Below, one piece after another: positions 14,932 to 22,429 of a stretch of 25,261 bases of DNA (the first letter of the stretch is position 1; each line of letters opens with the position of its first letter). This stretch comes from Alistipes sp. (GTDB lineage: Bacteria; Bacteroidota; Bacteroidia; Bacteroidales; Rikenellaceae), in assembly GCA_019422485.1 (NCBI GenBank), contig JAHZDG010000006.1, forward strand, positions 49,039 through 74,299, written 5' to 3'. Position numbers and translations under genes: made by a program. The notes under the pieces were generated by a model, which ran no database searches, was not told where the DNA came from, and was given only the letters and a program-made list of their open reading frames with translations.

Positions 14932-16101
14932 ATGGCGGAGAAAAGAGATTATTATGAAGTGCTGGGGGTGGATCGGAACGCCAGTGCGGACGAAATTAAA
15001 AAGGCGTACCGTAAGGCGGCACTGAAATACCACCCGGATAAAAATCCTGGCGACAAGGAGGCCGAAGAGAAATTCAAAGAGGCTGCCGAGGCTTATGACG
15101 TATTGAGCAATCCCGATAAGAAGGCTCGTTACGATCAGTTCGGTCATGCCGGGATGAATGGAGCCGGAGCTGGCTTTGGAGGAGCGAGCGGTGGATTTGG
15201 CGGCTTCTCCATGGAGGATATTTTCAGTCAGTTCGGCGATATTTTCGGAGGTCATTTCGGCGGAAGTTCTTTCGGCGGATTTGGCGGCGGGGGCGGTGCA
15301 CGTACCCGGGTCAATCGGGGTTCCGACCTGCGTATCAAGGTCAAACTGACCCTTAAGGAAGTCGTGAACGGAACGACCAAAAAACTGAAAATCAGTAAGC
15401 AAATTGCCTGTGATCAGTGCGGCGGCAGCGGTGCCAAAGACAAAGACTCGTATACGAGCTGTCCGACGTGCCACGGTTCGGGGTACGTTTCGCAGGTGGT
15501 CAATACGTTCTTCGGACGTACGCAGACGACCCAGCCTTGTCCGCAGTGTCACGGTGAAGGGAAAATCGTGACGAATCCCTGCTCGAAATGTCATGGCGAA
15601 GGGACCCTCAAAGGCGAAGAGGTGATCGAAGTGAAGATCCCGGCCGGTGTGGGCGAAGGCATGCAACTGTCCATCAGCGGAAAGGGAAATGCCGCCCGTC
15701 ATGGCGGAGTCAGCGGCGATCTGTTGGTGCTGATCGAAGAGATTCCCGATCCCGATTTGGTGCGTGACGGCAACGATTTGATCTATAACCTGAATCTAAC
15801 GATTCCGCAAGCGGTTTTGGGGGCTACGGTCGAAATCCCCGGTGTGGATTCGAAAGTGAAGATCAAGATCGAACCGGGAACGCAGGCCGGTCGTGTGTTG
15901 CGTTTGCGGGGCAAAGGGATTCCCGATGTAAACGGTTACGGCCGTGGAGATATTTTGGCGGTGGTCAATATCGATATTCCGTCGAAAGTGAACGCCGAAG
16001 AGAAAAAACACCTGGAAGCGTTGGCCGGTGGCGAACATTTCAAAAAAGCGCCCGCCAGCCGCGAAACGATTTTCGATCGGATGCGGAGCTTTTTCCGCTA
16101 A
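14932..16101 (+). CDS. dnaJ: Chaperone protein DnaJ (type I Hsp40)
   Basis: 389 aa with every domain of a full-length DnaJ: J domain at 5-70 with HPD at 34-36, a Gly/Phe-rich region (about 73-122), a zinc domain with four CxxCxGxG repeats starting at Cys160, Cys177, Cys203 and Cys217, then the C-terminal substrate-binding domains (EVKIPAGVGEGMQL, GDLLVLIEEIPDPDLVRDGNDL, IKIEPGTQAGRVLRLRGKGIP). It delivers unfolded proteins to DnaK and stimulates its ATPase. The start is fixed by the 4-bp gap after grpE. A strong terminator lies 18 bp after the stop. Confidence 0.98.
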   Translation: MAEKRDYYEVLGVDRNASADEIKKAYRKAALKYHPDKNPGDKEAEEKFKEAAEAYDVLSNPDKKARYDQFGHAGMNGAGAGFGGASGGFGGFSMEDIFSQFGDIFGGHFGGSSFGGFGGGGGARTRVNRGSDLRIKVKLTLKEVVNGTTKKLKISKQIACDQCGGSGAKDKDSYTSCPTCHGSGYVSQVVNTFFGRTQTTQPCPQCHGEGKIVTNPCSKCHGEGTLKGEEVIEVKIPAGVGEGMQLSISGKGNAARHGGVSGDLLVLIEEIPDPDLVRDGNDLIYNLNLTIPQAVLGATVEIPGVDSKVKIKIEPGTQAGRVLRLRGKGIPDVNGYGRGDILAVVNIDIPSKVNAEEKKHLEALAGGEHFKKAPASRETIFDRMRSFFR

Positions 16102-16119
16102 TGCCGGATCATCCATCTG

Positions 16120-16155
16120 ACGGACGGAAGGAGGAAAACTTCCGTCCGTTTTTTT
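16120..16155 (+). terminator. Intrinsic terminator of grpE-dnaJ
   Basis: Perfect 11-bp arms (16120-16130 and 16139-16149), an 8-nt purine loop and seven Ts at 16149-16155. It is a textbook rho-independent terminator on the plus strand. Confidence 0.92.
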
Positions 16156-16238
16156 GTCGGGTGAGTCTAAAGAGATGAAAGCAGTGCCGGTAAAAGGGGT
16201 TTTTCCGGGGAAATGAAAAATAGTTTCCAAACTGTTTG

Positions 16239-16246
16239 TATCTTTG
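16239..16246 (+). promoter_or_regulatory. Candidate -7 element for the mutL operon and its leader
   Basis: TATCTTTG matches TAnnTTTG and is identical to the element at 22408-22415. Transcription would start near 16250, leaving a leader of about 150 nt before the ATG at 16399. Confidence 0.5.
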
Positions 16247-16398
16247 TATGCCTGAATGATTCCGAGAAAATGAGTCTCGGGAAAATTTTTGCCGGAGAAA
16301 TACCGTTTTAGGAAGAGATCGCTCAGGGGCGGAAGGTGAAAGCCCCGATCGATTCCGAAGCGAAATTCGTATGAACATTACTTTAAGGAGATACTAAT
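16247..16398 (+). ncRNA. Putative structured 5' leader RNA of unknown type
   Basis: Between the -7 element and the first gene the strand can form two good hairpins. Hairpin 1: CCGAGA (16262-16267) with TCTCGG (16275-16280), followed shortly by five Ts at 16286-16290. Hairpin 2: GGAA (16311-16314) with TTCC (16353-16356), tandem G-A mismatches (16315-16316 against 16351-16352), GATCG (16317-16321) with CGATC (16346-16350), a 5-nt bulge, GGGC (16327-16330) with GCCC (16342-16345), and an 11-nt purine-rich loop. The SD AAGGAG at 16385-16390 lies just past it. I do not recognise it as any riboswitch class I know. It may be a regulatory leader, a small RNA or simply a stable 5' end. Confidence 0.35.
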
Positions 16399-16704
16399 AT
16401 GTGTGCCCTGATCGCATCCCCGTTCAAAACGCGTAAGCCTCGTCAATTTGAATATCGTCCGCGGTATTACGATCCGGATAAAGAGGCTTGGGAACAACGT
16501 CGGAAAGAGTTGTTCGGCGAAGAGGAATCGTCTGCTCCGGAAGACAAGGAAAATTATCGTCCGGGACAGTATTTGGAAGAGTTGCGTTTCCGCCGCGGCA
16601 TTATGGCGGAACGGCAGCGTTCGGCACAACGTCGTCCGGCTTTGCTCCGTTTGGCGTTTCTGATCGCACTGCTGGCGCTGCTGGGGTGGTATATGTTCAG
16701 TTAA
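16399..16704 (+). CDS. Small single-pass membrane protein of unknown function, upstream of mutL
   Basis: 101 aa. AAGGAG lies 8 bp before the ATG. The N-terminal 80 residues are highly charged with many aromatic residues (FEYRPRYYDPDKEAWEQRRK), and residues about 81-99 are one hydrophobic segment (LLRLAFLIALLALLGWYMF) at the very C-terminus, as in tail-anchored proteins with the charged part in the cytoplasm. From memory, small proteins with a similar YYDP...K start and C-terminal membrane anchor occur next to mutL in other Bacteroidota; that is recollection, not a search. It is 23 bp upstream of mutL and probably cotranscribed. The function is unknown. Confidence 0.8.
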   Translation: MCALIASPFKTRKPRQFEYRPRYYDPDKEAWEQRRKELFGEEESSAPEDKENYRPGQYLEELRFRRGIMAERQRSAQRRPALLRLAFLIALLALLGWYMFS

Positions 16705-16727
16705 TCTTATAGTTGCGAGACGTTTGT

Positions 16728-18644
16728 ATGGATAAAATCAGAGTGCTTTCCGATGGCGTAGCCAACCAGATTGCCGCAGGGGAAGTGGTCGGACGACCGG
16801 CCTCGGTGGTCAAGGAGTTGATGGAGAATGCCGTCGACGCGGGAAGCAATTCGATTACGGTCAATTTTAAGGAGGGCGGACGCAGCCTGATCCAGGTGGT
16901 CGACAACGGGTGCGGCATGAGTGAATCCGATGCCCGATTGGCCTTCGAACGTCACGCTACCTCGAAAATTCAGACAACGGAAGATCTGTATCGTTTGTCG
17001 ACGTTCGGTTTCCGGGGTGAGGCCCTGCCGTCGATCGCTTCGGTTTCCGAGATCGAATTGCGGACCCGTCCTTGCGATCGTGAACTGGGAACACGGGTCG
17101 TGATTCAGGGCGGAAATTTCGTGGAACAGGCTCCGGTGCAAACGCCCCAGGGAACCCAAATCTGGGTGAAGAACCTGTTTTATAATGTGCCGGCGCGGCG
17201 CAAGTTCCTCAAGGAACCTCATGTGGAGGCTCGTCATCTGACGGCCGAATTCCAGCGGGTGGCTTTGTGTAATCCGCATATCGCCTTTGCGTTGTATAAC
17301 AACGATAATCCGGTCTATTCACTGCCGAAAGCCAATTTGCGGCAACGTATTGCGGGGGTTCACGGCAAACCGTTGGCCAACCACCTGTTGGAGGTGTCGG
17401 TGGATACGTCCATCGTTCGGATCGAAGGCTTTGTAGGACATCCGTCGGTGGCCCGCAAGACCAATAAGGAACAATACTTTTTCGTAAACGGGCGCTATTT
17501 CCGGTCGCCCTATTTCCATAAAGCGGTTCTGAAAGCCTATGAAAAGGTGATCGCTCCGGAAACCCAACCTCCCTATTTTCTGTATCTGACGTTGGATCCG
17601 GATCGCATCGACGTCAATGTCCATCCCTCCAAAACCGAGATCAAGTTCGATGACGAACAGGCGATGTGGCAGATTTTGAACGCAGCGGTTCGGGAATCGC
17701 TGGGAAAATTGGGGGTGGTTCCTCTGATGGATTTCGAAATGGATCCTTCGCTGGATATTCCGGTTTATAAAGAAGATACCCCCTATAAGATTCCGGGAAC
17801 GGGTGCGAATCCCGATTTCAATCCGTTTGTCGAAGAACGGAAAGGGGCTTCCGAAGGACGGAGTTTTACGGCGCCTCGCGGGAACTCGCCGAAAGTGCCC
17901 TCCGGCTGGCAGTCGCTCTATGAGGTGGATTCGTCGGTCATGGCGGATGCACTCGAAACGGACGCGCCGCGGGAGGCTGCATGGAAACCGTCGGAGGAAC
18001 TCGATTCATCGCTCATTGAATTTATCGACGAAGGGGCTGCCGAACCCCAACAGGGCATGTTGGAGATCGAGGCAGAACGCTCTTTGGGCGGATTGTTGCG
18101 GATGAGCGATCGGTGGTACGCCACCTCCTGGGAAGGCAGTATGGTGGTTGTGGATGTCGATCGGGCGCGTGAACGCGTGCTCTATGAACGTTATGTGCAC
18201 ATGCTGGGCAATAATGCGGCCATCAGTCAGCAGTTGTTGTTTCCGGAACGCATCGAATTGGCTGCCGATGACCTGGAAGTGTTGCGCACGATGGAGGAAG
18301 AGCTGCAATCGTTGGGTTTCGAGTGGAGATTCGACGGCGATGAAGCGGTGGAAGTGACCGGTATGGCACCGGAATTGTCCGTAGGTCTTCTCGGGGAGAC
18401 GCTTCGGGAGTTGATCGGACGTTTCCGGGAAGATATGGCCGCTCCTCAGCAGGAACGCTTGCAAGACATGGCGGCTTTGTTGGCACGCCAGGGAGCCTCC
18501 TCGCATCAGGCGATCAGCGAAGCGGCGGTGGAAACCTTGCTCGAAGAGCTCTTCGGGTGTGAAAATCGTAATTATACGCCGCAGGGACAACCCATCCTGG
18601 TGTGGATATCGAGCGCTGAGTTGGCGCAGAGATTTAAATCGTAA
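16728..18644 (+). CDS. mutL: DNA mismatch repair protein MutL
   Basis: 638 aa from the ATG at 16728; a TTG 15 bp upstream is in frame but gives no conserved residues. MutL links mismatch recognition by MutS to strand removal. The N-terminal GHKL ATPase is intact: ANQIAAGEVV, ENAVDAG (33-39), DNGCGM (59-64), ATSKI, GFRGEAL (94-100), and DVNVHPSKTEIKF near 295-307. A variable linker (about 340-450) leads to the C-terminal dimerization domain. There the usual endonuclease motif DQHA(X)2E(X)4E reads as Asp476-Val-Asp-Arg, then Glu482 and Glu487; the Gln and His are lost. The Cys of the ACR-like motif is Ser, and the CPHGRP-like motif reads YTPQGQP (616-622). So it probably does not nick DNA by the standard zinc mechanism. 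It is followed 3 bp later by the rhomboid gene. Confidence 0.96.
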   Translation: MDKIRVLSDGVANQIAAGEVVGRPASVVKELMENAVDAGSNSITVNFKEGGRSLIQVVDNGCGMSESDARLAFERHATSKIQTTEDLYRLSTFGFRGEALPSIASVSEIELRTRPCDRELGTRVVIQGGNFVEQAPVQTPQGTQIWVKNLFYNVPARRKFLKEPHVEARHLTAEFQRVALCNPHIAFALYNNDNPVYSLPKANLRQRIAGVHGKPLANHLLEVSVDTSIVRIEGFVGHPSVARKTNKEQYFFVNGRYFRSPYFHKAVLKAYEKVIAPETQPPYFLYLTLDPDRIDVNVHPSKTEIKFDDEQAMWQILNAAVRESLGKLGVVPLMDFEMDPSLDIPVYKEDTPYKIPGTGANPDFNPFVEERKGASEGRSFTAPRGNSPKVPSGWQSLYEVDSSVMADALETDAPREAAWKPSEELDSSLIEFIDEGAAEPQQGMLEIEAERSLGGLLRMSDRWYATSWEGSMVVVDVDRARERVLYERYVHMLGNNAAISQQLLFPERIELAADDLEVLRTMEEELQSLGFEWRFDGDEAVEVTGMAPELSVGLLGETLRELIGRFREDMAAPQQERLQDMAALLARQGASSHQAISEAAVETLLEELFGCENRNYTPQGQPILVWISSAELAQRFKS

Positions 18645-18647
18645 GGC

Positions 18648-19340
18648 ATGAACCTAAGAATGAACGGGTTTCTCGAAACCCCACCGGTAGTCAAAAACCT
18701 GATTATTATCAACTGCCTGTTTTTTATGGCGGAGGTGGTCCTGCCTCATGGACTGGGCGACCTGTTGATCGACAAGCTGGGCCTGTATTATTGGGGCAGT
18801 GAGAAATTCCGCTTGTATCAGATCGTGACCCACATGTTTCTGCATGGCGGATTCAGGCATTTGTTGATGAATATGTTCGCTCTGTGGATGTTCGGGCGAC
18901 AGTTGGAATATGATTTGGGCGGACCTCGTTTCCTGACCTATTATTTTGCAACCGGCATCGGGGCCGGACTGTTGCAAATGGGTGTCAGCTGGTTTGAAAT
19001 CAGTCGCTTGCAGGAAGTGGCCCAGGCTGCCGGAATGACCCCCTACATGCAGCAGGTGATCGCTATGCGGACGAATGTGGTGACGATCGGTGCTTCGGGA
19101 GCCGTGTTCGGGGTGCTGTTGGCGTTTGGTATGCTGCATCCGAATGCCTTGTTGATGTTGTTGTTCCCGCCGATTCCCATCAAGGCCAAATACTTTGTGA
19201 TCGGATACGGGGTGTTGGAACTTCTCCTGGGTGTTTCGAGGGCTCAGAGCGGAGTGGCTCATTTCGCACATGTCGGCGGGATGCTCTTCGGCTTTTTGTT
19301 GCTGCGTTACTGGAAACGAAGCGGCAAGATTTATTATTGA
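18648..19340 (+). CDS. Rhomboid-family intramembrane serine protease
   Basis: 230 aa with six or so membrane segments. The catalytic pair is present: Ser150 in GASGA and His208 in AHVGG. The oxyanion-side motif HLLMN (71-75, Asn75) and HMFLHGG upstream of it are intact, so the enzyme should be active. Rhomboids cut membrane-spanning proteins within the lipid bilayer; the substrate cannot be told from here. The 40-residue stretch between about 113 and 145 is longer than in minimal rhomboids. It begins 3 bp after mutL, and its stop is 19 bp before the next gene. As I recall, mutL-rhomboid-endonuclease/exonuclease/phosphatase order is seen in other Bacteroidota, which supports a conserved operon. 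Confidence 0.94.
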   Translation: MNLRMNGFLETPPVVKNLIIINCLFFMAEVVLPHGLGDLLIDKLGLYYWGSEKFRLYQIVTHMFLHGGFRHLLMNMFALWMFGRQLEYDLGGPRFLTYYFATGIGAGLLQMGVSWFEISRLQEVAQAAGMTPYMQQVIAMRTNVVTIGASGAVFGVLLAFGMLHPNALLMLLFPPIPIKAKYFVIGYGVLELLLGVSRAQSGVAHFAHVGGMLFGFLLLRYWKRSGKIYY

Positions 19341-19359
19341 CGGTATAGTATAGCGGAAA

Positions 19360-20472
19360 ATGGCGAAGCAAGGTGCTTTGTGGGGAATGAAAATCGTCGA
19401 TTGGGTGATCGGGCTGGTGACCGTGCTTGTCGGCGTGGCTTTGCTGTTGTCGTATTTTGCCCCGATGGTGGATCCCAACCGCATCATCTGGTTCTCCTTT
19501 CTGGGGTTGGTGGCTCCGTTCCTGTATGTGGGCAATGTGTTGTTGATGCTCTATTGGATCTTGCGGTGGCGTTGGATCGCGATGGGACCGATCGTGTTGG
19601 CACTGCTCGGTTTGGTGCATGTGGGCAAATATTTCCGGCCCCAGTTCCAGCGGGAATACGAACCTGCGGCGCGGGTCGATGGCACCCTGCGGATATTGAG
19701 CTATAATGTGAGCGGCTTCTGGGGAAAAGAAGACGGTATGGATGTGAGTCGTATGGCACAGATTGCCGATTATATCGCTCAGGAGAATCCGGATATTCTG
19801 TGTATGCAGGAGTATGAGGTCAATCATATCAATACGCGGGATTATTTTGATTCGGTGATGGAGCCTTTGCGCTACAAGGCAGTTTACTATACGATTCAGG
19901 GAAAGGAATCGGGCTGGGGATTGGCCATATACAGCCGTTATCGAATTTTGGATAAAGGGCATGTTTCGTTCCCGGAATCGACCAATTCGGCCATGTGGGC
20001 GGACATTGTGATCAAACGCGATACGTTGAGGGTGTTCAACTGCCATTTGCAGACCACGCAGGTCAATGAAGAGGATAAGTCGTTTTTGCGGACCCAGGTT
20101 CTCTCCGACACACTGCGTCAGGACAAGGCGAAGGGCATTGCCCGCAAACTGGCTCGGAATTTCCGGAAACGGGCGGCGCAGGCCGACTCCCTGGCGTTGC
20201 ATATCCATGACGGTACGCCGCGGGTGATTGTTTGCGGCGATTTCAACGATACCCCCATGTCGTACACGTATAGCCAGATGCGGGGCGATATGAAAGATGC
20301 CTTCCAGCAAAAGGGACGGGGGGCGATTTATACCTATCGGGGATTGTTGGGGTTGTTCCGGATCGACTATCTGTTCCATACGAAAGAGTTCGAGACGGTC
20401 GATTATCAGACCGAACAGCCCGCTTGGAGCGATCACAATCCGGTGGTGGTCGACCTGAAACTGAAACATTGA
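19360..20472 (+). CDS. Membrane-anchored endonuclease/exonuclease/phosphatase-family protein
   Basis: 370 aa. Three hydrophobic segments (about 11-34, 43-69, 72-90) come first. The catalytic fold of the endonuclease/exonuclease/phosphatase superfamily follows from about 108: RILSYNV (Asn116), DILCMQEYE (Glu151), NCHLQT (His229), CGDFNDTP (Asp294, Asn296), RIDYLF (Asp336) and WSDHNPV (Asp358, His359). All metal and catalytic positions of the family are present. Members cut nucleic acids, phosphoinositides, sphingomyelin or other phosphodiesters, so the substrate is open. The membrane anchor places the active domain at the inner membrane, which favours a lipid or envelope substrate over DNA. 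It is in line with mutL and the rhomboid gene. Confidence 0.9.
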   Translation: MAKQGALWGMKIVDWVIGLVTVLVGVALLLSYFAPMVDPNRIIWFSFLGLVAPFLYVGNVLLMLYWILRWRWIAMGPIVLALLGLVHVGKYFRPQFQREYEPAARVDGTLRILSYNVSGFWGKEDGMDVSRMAQIADYIAQENPDILCMQEYEVNHINTRDYFDSVMEPLRYKAVYYTIQGKESGWGLAIYSRYRILDKGHVSFPESTNSAMWADIVIKRDTLRVFNCHLQTTQVNEEDKSFLRTQVLSDTLRQDKAKGIARKLARNFRKRAAQADSLALHIHDGTPRVIVCGDFNDTPMSYTYSQMRGDMKDAFQQKGRGAIYTYRGLLGLFRIDYLFHTKEFETVDYQTEQPAWSDHNPVVVDLKLKH

Positions 20473-20499
20473 TTTTACTCTTTTTTTAATTATAAAACC

Positions 20500-20946
20500 A
20501 TGATTGTAGATTCGCTTGCCAACCTGGATTTTTACGGCCCGCTCAATAGCCGTTTTGCCAAAGCGTTGGCTTATCTGCGTGGGGTTGATCTGAAAACCCT
20601 GCCCGAAGGAAAATATGAAATCGACGGAGATGAAGTCTATATGATGATCTCCGAACGCGATCTGAAAAAGAAAGACGATGCCGCCATGGAGGCTCATGAT
20701 CGTTATATCGACATTCAGGTCGTAGTGGACGGTCACGAAGGCTTCGGTTGGAAATACCGGAGCGAATGCACGGCTCCGCGGGGCGAAATGAACACGGTGA
20801 AGGATATTATCTTCTATGATGATGAACCGTCGACCTATTTTGCCTTGAAAGCCGGTGAAGCGGCTATTTTCTTCCCGGACGACGCTCATGCACCGCTGGT
20901 CGGGGATGGTCATGTGAAAAAATGTGTGATCAAAGTGAAATGCTAA
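20500..20946 (+). CDS. YhcH/YjgK/YiaL-family protein
   Basis: 148 aa, the full family size (cupin-like fold). Typical segments are GKYEIDGDEVYMMI, EAHDRYIDIQVVVDGHE and AAIFFPDDAHAP; the acidic and His residues in the last are the likely metal site. Family members such as EbgC and NanQ/YhcH are linked to sugar operons and act, or are thought to act, as sugar anomerases. It lies 22 bp before fucO, which fits a sugar-related job, and 27 bp after the endonuclease-like gene. The leader is T/A-rich without a Shine-Dalgarno site. Confidence 0.92.
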   Translation: MIVDSLANLDFYGPLNSRFAKALAYLRGVDLKTLPEGKYEIDGDEVYMMISERDLKKKDDAAMEAHDRYIDIQVVVDGHEGFGWKYRSECTAPRGEMNTVKDIIFYDDEPSTYFALKAGEAAIFFPDDAHAPLVGDGHVKKCVIKVKC

Positions 20947-20968
20947 TCGCATCATAAAATATATCGAG

Positions 20969-22123
20969 ATGGTAAACAGAATTATTCTTAACGAAACCTC
21001 CTATTTTGGAGCCGGTTCCCGCCGGATGATGGCCCAGGAAGTGACCAAACGGGGTTATAAAAAAGCGTTGGTGGTAACCGACAAGGACCTGATTAAATTC
21101 GGTGTGGCCGACCAGGTGACCGACGTGCTGAAAGAAGCCGGCGTTCCTTTTGAAATTTACAGCGATGTCAAAGCCAATCCGACGGTGACCAACGTCAATA
21201 ACGGGGTGGCTGCTTTCAAGGCTGCCGGTGCCGATTTCATCGTGGCTATCGGGGGTGGTTCGGCTATCGATACCGCCAAAGCCGTAGGGATCATCATCAA
21301 TAACCCGGATTTCAGCGATGTTGTATCGTTGGAAGGGGTCGCCGACACCAAACGCAAATCGGTTCCGGTAATTGCATTGCCGACGACGGCCGGTACGGCT
21401 GCGGAAGTGACCATCAACTACGTGATTACCGACGAAAAGAACACCAAGAAGATGGTATGTGTCGACCCGAACGACATCCCGACCCTGGCTATTATCGACC
21501 CGGAATTGATGGCCAGCATGCCGAAAGGCCTGACCGCTGCTACGGGGATGGATGCTCTGACGCACGCCATTGAAGGCTTCATTACCAAGGGTGCTTGGGA
21601 AATGAGCGACATGTTCGCGCTGAAAGCCATTGAAATGATTGCCAAATGGTTGCCGAAAGCTGTGGCCAATACCTCCGATATGGAAGCTCGTGACGGTATG
21701 GCAACGGCTCAGTACATTGCCGGGATGGGCTTTTCCAATGTAGGTTTGGGTCTGGTTCACGGGATGGCTCACCCGCTGGGTGCTTTCTATGATATTCCGC
21801 ACGGGGTGGCCAATGCTCTGTTGTTGCCGATCGTGATGGAATACAACATGAGCGCAGCCAAAGCCAAATATCGTCGTGTAGCTGAAGCCATGGGCGTGGA
21901 TACGACCGGTATGAACGACGACGAAGCCGCTAAAGCCGCTGTGGATGCCGTGAAAGCCCTGTCGATCGAAGTTCGTATTCCGCAACACCTCAAAGAACTG
22001 GGTGTGCAGGATAAAGACCTCGATACCTTGTCGGCTTCGGCTTTGGCCGATGTCTGCACGCCGGGCAATCCGCGTGACGTGACCTTGGACGATATTCGTG
22101 CCTTGTATCAGAAAGCCCTGTAA
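20969..22123 (+). CDS. fucO: Lactaldehyde reductase (iron-containing alcohol dehydrogenase, group III)
   Basis: 384 aa. It resembles E. coli FucO along its length (383 aa): NRIILNET at the start, VVTDKDL with the NAD-selecting Asp38, GGGSAIDTAKA, PTTAGTAAEVTINYVITDE, and AATGMDALTHAIEG. Metal ligands are Asp195, His199, His264 and His278 in the expected spacing. It reduces L-lactaldehyde from fucose or rhamnose breakdown to propane-1,2-diol, regenerating NAD+ without oxygen. No fucose or rhamnose pathway gene is in the window, so the substrate may come from elsewhere, or the enzyme may act on other aldehydes. Codon use shows more GCT/AAA and fewer rare codons than its neighbours, in line with high expression. 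A clear terminator follows. Confidence 0.93.
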   Translation: MVNRIILNETSYFGAGSRRMMAQEVTKRGYKKALVVTDKDLIKFGVADQVTDVLKEAGVPFEIYSDVKANPTVTNVNNGVAAFKAAGADFIVAIGGGSAIDTAKAVGIIINNPDFSDVVSLEGVADTKRKSVPVIALPTTAGTAAEVTINYVITDEKNTKKMVCVDPNDIPTLAIIDPELMASMPKGLTAATGMDALTHAIEGFITKGAWEMSDMFALKAIEMIAKWLPKAVANTSDMEARDGMATAQYIAGMGFSNVGLGLVHGMAHPLGAFYDIPHGVANALLLPIVMEYNMSAAKAKYRRVAEAMGVDTTGMNDDEAAKAAVDAVKALSIEVRIPQHLKELGVQDKDLDTLSASALADVCTPGNPRDVTLDDIRALYQKAL

Positions 22124-22151
22124 TTCGTTGGGAATTTTCCAAAATTTTCAG

Positions 22152-22185
22152 AACGGCTTCTCCAATGTCGGAGAGGCCGTTTTTT
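22152..22185 (+). terminator. Intrinsic terminator of fucO / end of the mutL run
   Basis: 12-bp arms (22152-22163 and 22170-22181, one U-G pair) with a 6-nt loop are followed by Ts to 22185. It begins 28 bp after the fucO stop. Confidence 0.88.
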
Positions 22186-22429
22186 GTGTGGTCGTTGGAG
22201 CGCTTGGAATTAAGGTATTTTTAGAAGGGGACAGTGCGGTTTTGGATGAATTTTTGTGATTGGTCTCAAGGGTTATGAAAACAATTTATGGCAACAAAAG
22301 CCGTTCAGGACAAGGGAATGGAAGAACCGGTTCGCTGAGTACAGAAGCGCCGTTCGGAAAGCCAAAGGTATTTTGAATAAAAGGTGACAACTCCGATCAG
22401 GAATCGCTATCTTTGTTTGTGTGCAAAAT
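22186..22429. other. Intergenic region before the AsmA gene
   Basis: Apart from the -7 element at 22408-22415 nothing clear is seen. A 33-codon open frame at 22275-22376 has no family likeness and a weak ribosome site, so it is not called as a gene. Confidence 0.5.
22408..22415 (+). promoter_or_regulatory. Candidate -7 element for the AsmA gene
   Basis: TATCTTTG matches TAnnTTTG and lies only 14 bp before the first ATG at 22430, so the leader would be about 10 nt or less. Confidence 0.45.

Noticed and set aside
16322..16346. CAGG..GGAAGG..GCC segment resembling the tip of signal recognition particle RNA
   Set aside because: The asymmetric loop and closing pairs of SRP RNA cannot be formed; the segment fits better in the leader hairpin described.
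19180..20955. 591-codon open frame on the minus strand
   Set aside because: It lies opposite the rhomboid, endonuclease/phosphatase-fold and YhcH-family genes, which have clear family motifs. Its composition (rich in H, Q, I and R) is typical of an antisense shadow.
22275..22376. 33-codon open frame between fucO and the AsmA gene
   Set aside because: Weak ribosome site, low-complexity product, no promoter of its own.
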